Source: CAZBUB01 sp964494985 (GTDB lineage Bacteria > Desulfobacterota > Desulfovibrionia > Desulfovibrionales > Desulfothermaceae). Taken from it: 64,000 bases of DNA. Both the position numbers and the translations under genes were made by a program. Location of the stretch: the NCBI GenBank assembly GCA_964494985.1, contig CAZBUB010000002.1:1-64000 (forward strand), in the 5' to 3' direction. The notes beneath the pieces were generated by a model. It searched no databases, was not told the origin of the DNA, and worked only from the letters and a program-made list of their open reading frames with translations. Each line of letters starts with the position of its first letter. Position 1 is the stretch's first letter. Shown here one piece after another: positions 42,664-51,511 of this stretch.

Positions 42664-43131
42664 TTATGTATCCATACTGAATTCAACTACAAAATTGCCC
42701 TGATCGGTCCTGAAGGGGACCACCATAATGTTACTTTTGGTCACATGCGCAATAGTGTGATTATCCCCCATGATAACCGTAGGTGTGGCAGCACTTAAAG
42801 TGACCCCTAGATCCACCAGCTTTTGCCTGGCCTGTCCAGAAATCATATTGGTGATCTCGCCTACTGCATCCTGAACATCAGTGACAATATCGTCAATCTG
42901 ACCACCCAGAAGATTTTTAACAATTGCAATGGCGCACTTTTTGGAAAAAGTCACACTGATCACCCCTGTTTTTGCACCATTGGCTGTTACTCCAATTACT
43001 CCGGAAACATCCCCAGAAGCTGTGGTACCACTTTTGATATAAGGTTTATCCACCTCAGGAGTAATCATAGCCATGGTGGAGAGAACATTCACAGTGGCAT
43101 CCACAAAGGGCTTGGCAAGCTTAATATCCAT
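42664..43131 (-). CDS. cheX: CheX chemotaxis phosphatase
   Basis: This 155-residue protein matches the CheX family, which dephosphorylates CheY-P. The key helix reads DAVGEITNMISGQARQKL, containing the conserved E-x2-N pair that positions water on the aspartyl phosphate. It precedes cheY by 21 nt, so enzyme and substrate are co-expressed. Confidence 0.92.
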   Translation of the reverse strand: MDIKLAKPFVDATVNVLSTMAMITPEVDKPYIKSGTTASGDVSGVIGVTANGAKTGVISVTFSKKCAIAIVKNLLGGQIDDIVTDVQDAVGEITNMISGQARQKLVDLGVTLSAATPTVIMGDNHTIAHVTKSNIMVVPFRTDQGNFVVEFSMDT

Positions 43132-43210
43132 AACTCTTCCTTATACTGATTTTCCTGGCATCTGGGCTTCCATAGCCTGAGCCTGAAAGTATCTCCCGCT
43201 CGGATCCAGA

Positions 43211-45088
43211 CTAGCTAGACGAATTTTGTGCTTTTCGCAAGACCTTTTGCAGATGTTCAGCCTTTTTTTTACCTATCCCTGGCAATTCTTGCAACTCTTG
43301 GAGTTTCGCCTGTTCCATGGCCTGCAAAGACCCAAATCTAGACCAGAGCAGTCTAGCAATGTTGGGTCCCACGCCTGGCAAATCCTGAAGACTGCTTTGC
43401 AGTCTTTTGCTGCGAGCCCTTTGCTGTCTGCCCAAGACAAACCTATGCGCTTCGTCCCTTAGGCGCTGCAGAAACAAAAGCTCCTTGTCTCCGGGCTTAA
43501 ACTGCAAGGGGTTCTTCCGCCCTGGTCGATACACCTTATCCAATAAGGCACCTTGAATATGGCTTTCTTTGGCAATAGCTACCAGCTGCCAACTGTCTTT
43601 CCAATCCAGATCTTTCTGGTTTTTATTGTGCTGGAGCATGTGCTGAACCGCTCGTAAATGTCCCTTACCTCCATCTATTAAAACCAGATCCGGCCAAGGA
43701 GGACCAGAGCGCAGCCTTCGCCAAATCCAGCTGCGCAGGGCCTGATAATCATCCTGCAGACCCTCCAGTTCCGGAAATTTATAAACCCTGTACTCTTCCT
43801 GACAAAATCCTCCGGCTTGAAAAACAACCTGGCCTACACGCACATCCTGCCCGCTCAAATGGGATACATCCACTGCCTCTATCCTATCCGGCTCCTGAGC
43901 CAACCCCAGCTTGCGAGCCAGCTTCCAGCCTGGTTTCAAGGAGCAGTCTTCCGGGCCGGGCTCATGCTGCAAAAGATTGGTCCTGATCAACTCTAAAAGC
44001 CTCTTCTCACCTCGCCTTCTGGCCGGACACAGCCTGAGTCTCCCCCCTTTTCTTTCTTGTAAAATCTCCTGTATGCCAGAATCCTGGAGTGGAAAAGGCA
44101 AGACAATCCTCTCTGGGATGAACCTGCCTTTTTTGTAGAACTGCAGCAGAAAGCTCCGTAAAAGCTCCTGACCCCCTGTATCTGGGGCTGGCTCAGCTCC
44201 CTGCTCATCATCGTTCTGTCCTCCACTTATAAGGGACTGTTTCCAATAAAAATTCCTGCTATCCAAAACCTTGCCTTGACGAACAAAAAAAAGGCCCAAT
44301 CCAGGCCCCTGGGAAAGCTGTACAAGATGCAAAACATCCATGTCCCCTCCCCCGGGCAAAACCACTGCCTGCTGCTCCACAGTGCTTTGCAGGGCCCTTA
44401 GCTGATCCCTCTTTCGAGCTGCCCTTTCATATTCCAAGTCAGCAGCAGCCTGCTCCATTTCAATTTTCAACCTTTTAGCCAACTGCTTGGATCTGCCCCG
44501 AAAAAAAAGCTCCAAATCCTGCACTAACTTCCAATATTCTGTTTGGGAAACCTCCAGGACACAAGGGGCAAGACATCTTTTCATCTGATATTGTAGGCAG
44601 GGCCGGCTGCGCTGGGCAAAGATGCTCGTCTTACATTTACGCAAAGGAAAGATCCTATTTATGGCCTGTAAAGTGGTCCTGGCAGCTCGGGCAGAAGTAA
44701 AGGGTCCAAAGTAAAGGGCCTGATCCTGTTTTATGCTCCTGGTCAGACTCAGCCTGGGATAAGGATGGCTTTTGTCCAACTTGAAGAGCACATAGGACTT
44801 ATCATCCCGCAAAACAATGTTATATTTAGGCCGATGCTTCTTAATCAGGCTGGATTCCAGCAGCAGGGCCTCCTTTTCCGTGCCAGTAACCAGGTACTCC
44901 AAACTGGTTACATACTGTAAAAGGGATTTGGTCTTGGCAGGCAAATGCTCCTGGTCCCTAAAATAAAATGCAACCCTTTTTTGCAAATTGCCTGCCTTGC
45001 CCACATAGACAATCCTGCCCCGAGTGTCCTTCATCAGATAGACCCCCGGGGCCTTAGGAAAATCCTTCTTTATCTCTGATAGATGCAT
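43211..45088 (-). CDS. uvrC: Excinuclease ABC subunit C
   Basis: This 625-residue nuclease makes both incisions of nucleotide excision repair. The GIY-YIG domain is at the N-terminus (GVYLMKDTRGRIVYVGKAGN). The cysteine motif CLQYQMKRCLAPC follows, then the UvrB-binding helix pair, the RNase-H-like domain (LVLIDGGKGHL) and two helix-hairpin-helix motifs at the end (LPGVGPNIARLLW, LPGIGKKKAEHL). Full length. It stands between pcm and cheX on the same strand. Confidence 0.97.
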   Translation of the reverse strand: MHLSEIKKDFPKAPGVYLMKDTRGRIVYVGKAGNLQKRVAFYFRDQEHLPAKTKSLLQYVTSLEYLVTGTEKEALLLESSLIKKHRPKYNIVLRDDKSYVLFKLDKSHPYPRLSLTRSIKQDQALYFGPFTSARAARTTLQAINRIFPLRKCKTSIFAQRSRPCLQYQMKRCLAPCVLEVSQTEYWKLVQDLELFFRGRSKQLAKRLKIEMEQAAADLEYERAARKRDQLRALQSTVEQQAVVLPGGGDMDVLHLVQLSQGPGLGLFFVRQGKVLDSRNFYWKQSLISGGQNDDEQGAEPAPDTGGQELLRSFLLQFYKKGRFIPERIVLPFPLQDSGIQEILQERKGGRLRLCPARRRGEKRLLELIRTNLLQHEPGPEDCSLKPGWKLARKLGLAQEPDRIEAVDVSHLSGQDVRVGQVVFQAGGFCQEEYRVYKFPELEGLQDDYQALRSWIWRRLRSGPPWPDLVLIDGGKGHLRAVQHMLQHNKNQKDLDWKDSWQLVAIAKESHIQGALLDKVYRPGRKNPLQFKPGDKELLFLQRLRDEAHRFVLGRQQRARSKRLQSSLQDLPGVGPNIARLLWSRFGSLQAMEQAKLQELQELPGIGKKKAEHLQKVLRKAQNSSS

Positions 45089-45147
45089 GGATTTTAAGCC
45101 ACTGTCAGATCACAGGCTTGAACTTACATATCTGGTTTGAGGGCCAA

Positions 45148-45819
45148 CTAGTCCCTTTCCTCCCAGCCTTGGGTACCTATCAGGGGCACAAAAGCCACGT
45201 CCAAAAGTTTCTCTTCCTGGAAATGAGCTCCCGTGCCTTTAGTCAATCTTGTGATGTACTGTCCCAGACGATACTTGCCAACAGGCATGACCAATCTGCC
45301 CCCTTGAACCAGCTGCTCGCGCAGGGCCTCTGGCACATAAGGACCAGAGGCAGTAACTATGATGGCCTCGAAAGGAGCCTTTTCAGACCAGCCCAGGGTG
45401 CCATCCCCTGTGCGGCAAAAAACGTTGCTGTAACCAAGCTGTTGCAGAATATTGCTAGCCTCCTGCACCAGCTGTGGGACTCTGTCCATTGTATACACCT
45501 CCCTAGCGATACTGGCCAGCACAGCAGCCTGATAGCCCAGGCCTGTACCTACCTCCAGGACCTTTTCCCCTCCGGTCAGGCGCAGGGCCTGGGTCATGTA
45601 GGCCACAATATAGGGCTGGGAGATAGTCTGATTAAAGCCTATGGACAGGGGACGATCCTGATAGGCCTGCTCTTGCATATCCAAAGGTACAAACTTATGC
45701 CTGGGCACATTGCGCATAGCCTCCAGTACCAGGGGGCTGCTCACCCCCCTGGACTCAATCTGAGTCCGGACCATGTCCAGTCTCTTCTGCTTATAGGCTG
45801 TCTCCAATTTAGATTCCAT
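45148..45819 (-). CDS. pcm: Protein-L-isoaspartate O-methyltransferase
   Basis: This 223-residue repair enzyme methylates isoaspartate in damaged proteins. Motifs: MTQALRLTGGEKVLEVGTGL for SAM binding, the preceding ISQPYIVAYM, and FEAIIVTASGPYVPEAL. Its start lies inside the 3' end of a 45-residue membrane protein gene (11-nt overlap), so its translation is probably coupled to it. Confidence 0.94.
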   Translation of the reverse strand: MESKLETAYKQKRLDMVRTQIESRGVSSPLVLEAMRNVPRHKFVPLDMQEQAYQDRPLSIGFNQTISQPYIVAYMTQALRLTGGEKVLEVGTGLGYQAAVLASIAREVYTMDRVPQLVQEASNILQQLGYSNVFCRTGDGTLGWSEKAPFEAIIVTASGPYVPEALREQLVQGGRLVMPVGKYRLGQYITRLTKGTGAHFQEEKLLDVAFVPLIGTQGWEERD

Positions 45820-45946
45820 CTTCTGGGTCCCTGGCTCGCTCTTTCCTCACTTCATCCTGAACATGAGGGCCGTGCTCCTGATAGATATAGAACAAAAAAA
45901 TACCCACTAAAAAAAATCCTAAAAGCAGCATCATCCCTTCCAGCAT
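45809..45946 (-). CDS. Small single-helix membrane protein, 45 aa
   Basis: This is a clear small gene. GGAGGTGTGAG lies just before the ATG at 45946. The protein starts MLEGMMLLLGFFLVGIFLFY, a single hydrophobic helix, followed by a charged tail (QDEVRKERARDPEDGI). The stop overlaps the pcm start by 11 nt (ATGGAATCTAA). I do not recognise the family. Its strong ribosome site and overlap suggest it is expressed and sets translation of pcm. Confidence 0.75.
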   Translation of the reverse strand: MLEGMMLLLGFFLVGIFLFYIYQEHGPHVQDEVRKERARDPEDGI

Positions 45947-45959
45947 CTCACACCTCCTG

Positions 45960-46395
45960 TTGAATCAACCTGCTGTTTAAAACCCGTACAAGAAGCATTC
46001 ATTCCCAACCAGACCTTTGAGTATAACCATTCATCTATGAGCATTCAACTGCCTTGCCCTCCTTCTCATCAATGCCAACAAAGATCTTTTAAAAACTTTT
46101 AAGATAAGGAGTCAATGCAGACTCACCAGGCCCCAAAACACTTGATTTTTTGCCCGCTCAAACTTAAGCATCCCTAGGAACACCCCTCGGCCTACCTGCG
46201 GTACAAGCCGCGTTGGTAGCGGCTTGTAGCTTGAAACGTATTGTGCTACTAAACCACAACTTGTTTTCTGATTTCTTGGAACAACCTTCGTGCTCTCAAT
46301 CAGATACAACCAAACATAGAGATTATCGAACAAGTTAAGCAGGACTTAAGGCTAGTTGCTACCTAGCTTAAAAATATGCAAGAAACTCTTCTCAT
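45960..46395. other. Intergenic region with a stem-loop
   Basis: No gene is seen in 436 bp between divergently arranged genes. A perfect 10-bp hairpin, TACAAGCCGC with GCGGCTTGTA (46202-46228, 7-nt loop), stands in the middle without a T-tract. Confidence 0.5.
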
Positions 46396-47292
46396 ATGCC
46401 AAGCACTTTCCTTTATGAAGCGTTAAGGCAGTTAGTCCAGAGCCTGTCCTGGAAATGGAACCAAAGGCTTGGCGCTCTTTTAGGCCGTATTTTCTGGCGG
46501 TTTTTGCCCTCCAGAAAGAATATTGCCACCAGGGCAGCAGGCCTGCATTTGTCAGTGGACACCAACAAGGCACGCTCTGTAGCAAAATCCAGCCTTATCC
46601 ATTCCGGCAGGTCTTTTCTGGATCCCTTTTTGTGTCGCAGCTTGGATCACAGATTTGTCCTGGAGCATATTGAATTCCAGCAGCCTGAGAACTTCAGCGC
46701 TGTAGTAAAACTCTCGAGACCGGTGGTGGGAATTACTGGACATTTCGGGGCCTGGGAGCTTCTGGCCGGGATTCTGGGGCTATACTTCTCTAAACGACCA
46801 GCGCAAATCATAGTCCGTCAGCCCAAAAAAGCTGCCCTAAGCCGGACGCTGACCCATCTGCGCTCCCACGCAGGACTCCAGGTGATCTCCAACCGCCAAA
46901 GTGTTTTCAAGGTGCTCCGCTGCCTGAAAAAAAATGGCATATCAGCCTTCCTTGTAGATCACAATTGCGGTCGGAGTAAGGCGATTTTTTTGCCATTTTT
47001 GCAAAAGTACGCAGCAGTCAATATGGGCCCTGCAATCCTGGCCTTGAGAGCCCAGGCTGTAGTCTGGCCGGTCTTCCTGGCCCGGGGGCAGGAGGGAAAG
47101 TACCTGCTCTATAGCTGGCCCTGTCTGGATACTGCCGCCTTAAGCGGAGATTTCAGCTCCAAAGTACAGCAGGTGGCAATTTTCTACACCAAAGCTGTAG
47201 AACAAATGGTGCTCAAGCATCCTGAACAATGGTTCTGGATGCACAGGAGATGGAAGACCAGGCCTGACTGGGAAAAAAAGAAAAAGGCCTGA
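46396..47292 (+). CDS. Lysophospholipid / lipid A acyltransferase (LpxL/HtrB family)
   Basis: This 298-residue membrane-associated acyltransferase would add a late fatty acyl chain to the lipid A precursor. The catalytic HX4E reads GHFGAWE, and DHNCGRSKAIFLPFL is the second conserved block (family form DQ). The end has HPEQWFWMHRRWKTRP, the usual signature. The ribosome site before the ATG is poor. It is a single gene converging on the pyrophosphatase gene. Confidence 0.9.
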   Translation: MPSTFLYEALRQLVQSLSWKWNQRLGALLGRIFWRFLPSRKNIATRAAGLHLSVDTNKARSVAKSSLIHSGRSFLDPFLCRSLDHRFVLEHIEFQQPENFSAVVKLSRPVVGITGHFGAWELLAGILGLYFSKRPAQIIVRQPKKAALSRTLTHLRSHAGLQVISNRQSVFKVLRCLKKNGISAFLVDHNCGRSKAIFLPFLQKYAAVNMGPAILALRAQAVVWPVFLARGQEGKYLLYSWPCLDTAALSGDFSSKVQQVAIFYTKAVEQMVLKHPEQWFWMHRRWKTRPDWEKKKKA

Positions 47293-47320
47293 GGGTAGCA
47301 GCTCCCCCAGGCCAATATTT
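47281..47320. terminator. Bidirectional terminator between lpxL-like gene and ppaC
   Basis: GGCCTGAGGG (47286-47295) pairs with CCCCCAGGCC (47304-47313) with one mismatch. AAAAA runs on the left give a T-run for the minus strand; AATATTT follows on the plus strand. It overlaps the acyltransferase stop codon. Confidence 0.6.
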
Positions 47321-47358
47321 AACCAAACTCCTACCTGCACCTGATCTCTTACCCAGCA

Positions 47359-48285
47359 CTAGCTTTGGGCAAAGGCCTTTTCAAAATTAGGCACCACCTG
47401 TTTCTTGCGGCTCATAACGCCATCCAGCCAGACCCGGTCCCCTTCTGGCTTCTTGCCAAAGGCCTTTTCCACCATTTCTGGCTTATCCGAAACAATGAGC
47501 ATTTCAGTGCCTTCTTTCATAATGTCTGTTAACAGCAAAAACACGCTATGATAATTCCCTTCTCCTTTCAAGGAATTGATATCCTTAACAATATCTTCCT
47601 TTACCTTATCCAGCAGAGACAAATCCACCACTTCGATTTGGCCTATGCCCACCTTGTTGCCTGCCATATCAAAGTCCTTGTAGTCCCGCATGACCAGCTT
47701 TCGTACAGGAGTCCCCTCAATAGCGGACTTGACCTTGAACATCTCCAGGCCCAAATCTGTCAAACTCTGGATACCGGCCTTACGAGCCAGATCCTCCGCC
47801 GCCTTTTTATCTGTGTCTGTACAGGTGGCAGACTTAAAGACTACTGTATCGCTTAAAATGGAACAGGCCATGATTCCGGCGATGTTTTTCGGCAGCTCTA
47901 CATTATAAAAATCATACATATACTTGAGCACAGTGCAAGAGCAGCCCACCGGCCAGATCCAGGCCTCCACCGGGTTCGGAGTGGTCACATCTCCAATCTT
48001 ATGGTGATCCACAATACCCAAAATCTCGCCTTGATCCAGATTATCCAGGCTCTGGGATCGATCCGAGTGGTCCACCAAATAAACCTGTTTACCGCTGGCA
48101 TCAGTGAGAAGCTCTGGAGCGTCTACCCCAAACTTCTCCAGTACGAACTTACTCTCCGGGCTAAGTTCGCCTTGCACACCAGGCACACACTCCTGTCCAA
48201 GCTTACTCTTCAGATCAGCCAAAGCAATTGCTGCACAGACTGTATCTGTATCCGGACTCTTGTGCCCTACTACATAAGCTGCCAT
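47359..48285 (-). CDS. ppaC: Manganese-dependent inorganic pyrophosphatase
   Basis: This 308-residue family II pyrophosphatase of the DHH superfamily splits pyrophosphate formed, for example, in fatty-acid and sulfate activation. Motifs: YVVGHKSPDTDTV, YLVDHSD, the DHH box ILGIVDHHKIG, and SRKKQVVP at the C-terminus. The strong site GGAGGTAAGGGAC precedes the ATG at 48285; the longer frame upstream has no such site. No CBS insertion is present. Confidence 0.95.
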   Translation of the reverse strand: MAAYVVGHKSPDTDTVCAAIALADLKSKLGQECVPGVQGELSPESKFVLEKFGVDAPELLTDASGKQVYLVDHSDRSQSLDNLDQGEILGIVDHHKIGDVTTPNPVEAWIWPVGCSCTVLKYMYDFYNVELPKNIAGIMACSILSDTVVFKSATCTDTDKKAAEDLARKAGIQSLTDLGLEMFKVKSAIEGTPVRKLVMRDYKDFDMAGNKVGIGQIEVVDLSLLDKVKEDIVKDINSLKGEGNYHSVFLLLTDIMKEGTEMLIVSDKPEMVEKAFGKKPEGDRVWLDGVMSRKKQVVPNFEKAFAQS

Positions 48286-48507
48286 GTCCCTTACCTCCTT
48301 GTATATTTGCTTTTTTCCATGCATCCGTCCTGACGACTTTGTGATAAATAGCACAACATAATCTCTCTGCCAAGTGCTGTAAGGGTACTAATTATGATCT
48401 AGTATCTTAAGCAAGCAAAATCATAATTATTCACTTCCTGAGCTCAAAATTTGGGAACTGGCAAGGCCAGGGCCTGGAGGTATCGGCCAACAGGACGAGA
48501 AAATCTT

Positions 48508-49181
48508 TCATATCAGGAAAACCAAAAGAGCCGCACCCGCAACCAAAAGCTGATAAGCCCTTTTGTTTCGAAGGGACAAGATAGGGCCCAGCAAGCCCAA
48601 ACTCCAGATTTGCTCCCAGGCCAGACCCTGTAGCTCCAAGGTCCAAAAGCCAAGGGCCATTTGTAACAAATAATAGCAGGCCAGAAAGCTCAGCACATAC
48701 AAAAGAGCATTGGCTACAGCCAACTGCAACAATCCTTTTTTGACCAGGATCTCGGGTTGAAACCTGTCGCTTTCTTGTCTGGCCCACTGAAGGAGCTGAT
48801 TATAGCTGGCGTTCTGTTGCATACGCTGCCAAATCTCCAGCTTGGAACCCAATTTCGCCAGAAGCACGCTGGGCAAAAGTAGAAGTATAATTTGGCCTGG
48901 GTCCTGAAATTCTAAGGCCAGGGCCAAGGTCAAACTCAAAAAAGTGGCCAGTATACGGTGGGGCGGAACATAGGTGCCTGCAGGAAAGGCATCTAACCAA
49001 AAAAGCTCAAAAAATATAGCTACACCAAGGCTGGTGGCCCAGTCTCCGCTGATGTAGCCAAAAAAAAGACCCACAGCCAGGGGCAGATCCCAAAATCCCG
49101 GATTAAAGGCAAACCTGCACAGGGATAGCAGGCCAAAAAAAAACCTGCGCCCAGGGTGAGCCAAAGGATTTGTATATCCAT
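48508..49181 (-). CDS. PTS mannose-family EIIC-like membrane component with frameshift
   Basis: The membrane protein reads FNPGFWDLPLAVGLFFGYIS and continues with GDWATSLGVAIFFELFWLDA and GTYVPPHR, typical of mannose-family EIIC sugar channels. The natural start is the ATG at 49181 (MDIQILWLTLGAG), 37 nt after the EIIB stop. Its frame joins the rest only if one extra T is read in the nine-T run (49135-49143 as A9 on the plus strand). As written, that start gives a short truncated peptide, and the long frame would begin inside EIIB. One base more makes a continuous protein of about 224 residues. It could be a sequencing error, a phase-variable tract or a real lesion. Confidence 0.7.
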
Positions 49182-49217
49182 AGAGTGAGTCTTCCTGGAT
49201 CAAAGTTGCTTGACCAG

Positions 49218-49700
49218 CTACCAGATCGGCTTGACCTGTACCTGGATATTCGGCACACAACGAAAATCCAGCCTAATGCCCTTATCCTGGAAAAAACGCA
49301 AACAATGCATATCATCCTGACTCAAAGCTATATGATCGCAGATCTGCCTTTTACCAGGCGCATAGTGGAGATTGCCGATATTTAGAGCATGAAAGTTTAC
49401 CCCTGCTTCAAAAGCAGCCTTGGCATCTTCACAACTATGAAAAAGCAGAAAAATATCTTTGGAATATCTATAATTATAAATCCTGGACACTTGCTCCAGG
49501 ATCCCGGCTAAAGTACTGAAGGTTATCTCTACCCCTTGAGGCACCGCAAGTTTGATGATCTCCTGCTGCAAGGGATCTTGGGCCAGTTCGTCATTGCCCA
49601 CCACAATACTCCGGGCATTGGAATAAGGCAGCCAAGTCTCAATTACCTGGCCATGCACTAATCTGTTGTCTACCCTGGCCCAGACTCTGAATCTATCCAT
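49218..49700 (-). CDS. PTS mannose/fructose/sorbose-family EIIB
   Basis: This 160-residue cytoplasmic phosphocarrier has the phosphorylated histidine in ARVDNRLVHGQVIETW (residue about 16). It takes phosphate from EIIA and would pass it to an incoming sugar. It overlaps the EIIA gene by 8 nt. No EIID, HPr or enzyme I gene follows, so a full sugar transporter is not encoded here. Confidence 0.9.
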   Translation of the reverse strand: MDRFRVWARVDNRLVHGQVIETWLPYSNARSIVVGNDELAQDPLQQEIIKLAVPQGVEITFSTLAGILEQVSRIYNYRYSKDIFLLFHSCEDAKAAFEAGVNFHALNIGNLHYAPGKRQICDHIALSQDDMHCLRFFQDKGIRLDFRCVPNIQVQVKPIW

Positions 49701-50103
49701 CTGTCACCTTTTGTTTCAGGACTTCTCCAGCAACCACAATGCCCTGTTGACCAGCAGACTTGGCCTGCAGGGCTAAATCTTGCAATTTCAAATCCCTGCT
49801 GCCCAGTATCTTGAGCAACATAGGCAGATTGGCCCCTGTAATCACCTCCAGTCTACCGGAGCCCAACAAAGAAAGGCTTAGATTGCTTGGAGAACCTCCG
49901 AACATATCTGTGAGTACAAGCACGCCTTGCCCCCTATCAACTTCCTGGATCCCTGCCTTGATATCCTGCAGGATATCCTCCATGTTGTGCTGTACATTCA
50001 CAGAAACAGCCAAGCAGCCCTGCTGCTCACCCAATATTCCTTCTGCGGTCTGTAAAAGCTTATGCCCGAAATCCTGGTGGGTTACCAATAACACTCCAAC
50101 CAT
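49693..50103 (-). CDS. PTS mannose-family EIIA
   Basis: This 136-residue EIIA-Man domain opens with VGVLLVTHQDFGHKL, where His9 is the phosphorylation site. LVLTDMFGGSPSNL is the conserved subunit motif. It lies 25 nt after rapZ and overlaps EIIB by 8 nt. It is part of the rpoN-linked PTS block. Confidence 0.92.
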   Translation of the reverse strand: MVGVLLVTHQDFGHKLLQTAEGILGEQQGCLAVSVNVQHNMEDILQDIKAGIQEVDRGQGVLVLTDMFGGSPSNLSLSLLGSGRLEVITGANLPMLLKILGSRDLKLQDLALQAKSAGQQGIVVAGEVLKQKVTDG

Positions 50104-50128
50104 TAATTGATCCCCAGTCCCTGATATT

Positions 50129-51013
50129 TTAGCCCAGCTCCAGGTGCCTGTGTTCCAAAGAGGTCTGATATCCTTTTTCTTGGAGGCTCAGCCAAACTTT
50201 TTCTGCCACAGCCACTGACCTGTGCCTGCCCCCTGTGCAGCCCAAGGCCAGATTAAGCCTGTATCTCCCTTCTTGGGCATATAGGGGCAAAACATACACC
50301 AAGAAATCCTGGAATTTTTCCCAAAAGGCTGTTCCAGGTTCCCGGCCCAGCACATAATGGGCCACCTTGGGATCCTGTCCTGAATAGCCTTTGTATTCGG
50401 GAATAAAGTAGGGATTGGGCAAAAATCTGAGATCAAATACCAGATCTGCCTCTTTGGGCATCCCGTACTTATATCCAAAGGAAATCACCCGCACCCTGAG
50501 GCTTGGACATGCTTCTCCAGCATCTTCCCATTTGCTTTGCAATTGTCTTCTAAGATCATGCACAGAAAAATTCGTAGTATCCAGGACAAGACGAGCCTGT
50601 TGCCTGATGGGCAATAACAGCTCCCGTTCTGTTTCCAGGGCTTTTTCCAGGCCCACGTCCTGGGACTCCAAGGGATGCAGCCTGCGTGTAGTGGCGTAGC
50701 GCCGAAACAACTCCTCTTTTTCGGCCTCCAGAAATATTATTTCTGCATTCAAGCCTTCTTGTTCCAACCAATGCAGAGCCTGTTGCCAGTCCTGCAAAAA
50801 TTCGTGTTGTCTTATGTCCATGCCCAGGGCCAAACCTCGGTAGTCTTTGGGGTTTTCCAGCTTAAACAGGCTTATCAGCCTGGAAAGCATACTCACAGGA
50901 AGACCGTCCACACAAAAAAAGCCCAGATCTTCGAACACCTTCAAGGCCGTGCTTTTGCCTGCTCCGGACAAGCCGGTCAGAACCAAAACAGGAAACTGCT
51001 CTTTGCTCATCAT
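50129..51013 (-). CDS. rapZ: RapZ-like RNase adapter / nucleotide-binding protein
   Basis: This 294-residue protein has the N-terminal Walker A LTGLSGAGKSTALKVFEDLG and the C-terminal half with SFGYKYGMPKEADLVFDLRF and CTGGRHRSVAVAE. In E. coli RapZ guides RNase E to the GlmZ small RNA and senses glucosamine-6-phosphate. Outside enterics the role is less clear. It is placed between ptsN and the mannose PTS genes, as is common in this block. The start may be either of two adjacent ATGs. Confidence 0.92.
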   Translation of the reverse strand: MMSKEQFPVLVLTGLSGAGKSTALKVFEDLGFFCVDGLPVSMLSRLISLFKLENPKDYRGLALGMDIRQHEFLQDWQQALHWLEQEGLNAEIIFLEAEKEELFRRYATTRRLHPLESQDVGLEKALETERELLLPIRQQARLVLDTTNFSVHDLRRQLQSKWEDAGEACPSLRVRVISFGYKYGMPKEADLVFDLRFLPNPYFIPEYKGYSGQDPKVAHYVLGREPGTAFWEKFQDFLVYVLPLYAQEGRYRLNLALGCTGGRHRSVAVAEKVWLSLQEKGYQTSLEHRHLELG

Positions 51014-51058
51014 TTCCTACAATCTGGATAATACCAAGGAGACATGGCACCTGCCTGT

Positions 51059-51508
51059 CTAAGCCCCGCGCAAAAGATTCCAAAGCCCATTTGCGCCTCT
51101 AGCCTCCATAAAGGTCTGTCTAAAGCCTGGATCCTTGAGAAGCCTGGAAACATGAGCCAGGATGCGCAAATGCTGTCCCGCAACATGCTCCGGGGCCAGG
51201 ACTAAAAAAAATATACGACATGTTTTGTTGTCCAGGGCAGTAAACTCAACCCCCTGCAGGCTCCTGCCCACTATAAGCACTATATCTTGTAGCTCATCCA
51301 TCTTGCCGTGGGGGATAGCCACCCCGTCGCCAATGCCAGTACTGCCTAAATTTTCCCGCTCCATAAGCACAGCGTGGGCCTTTTCCACGTCTAGCGCCTG
51401 CAACTTTCCATTCAGGGGGCTTAGCAGCTCATACAAGACATCAGGCTTGTTCGCCGACTTCAGATCCGGGAGGATTAAGTCTTTGTCCAGATAATCTGCA
51501 AGTTGCAT
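51059..51508 (-). CDS. ptsN: PTS EIIA-Ntr (PtsN)
   Basis: This 149-residue regulatory EIIA of the fructose/nitrogen type has the phosphorylated histidine in GVAIPHGKMDEL, following ENLGSTGIGD. It relays phosphate without transporting sugar and often regulates potassium or nitrogen responses. It starts 3 nt after the hpf stop on the minus strand. Confidence 0.92.
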   Translation of the reverse strand: MQLADYLDKDLILPDLKSANKPDVLYELLSPLNGKLQALDVEKAHAVLMERENLGSTGIGDGVAIPHGKMDELQDIVLIVGRSLQGVEFTALDNKTCRIFFLVLAPEHVAGQHLRILAHVSRLLKDPGFRQTFMEARGANGLWNLLRGA

Positions 51509-51511
51509 AGG

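Noticed and set aside
46112..46333. 73-codon minus-strand frame in the gap before the acyltransferase
   Set aside because: It runs through the 46202-46228 hairpin, has no ribosome site and no recognisable features.
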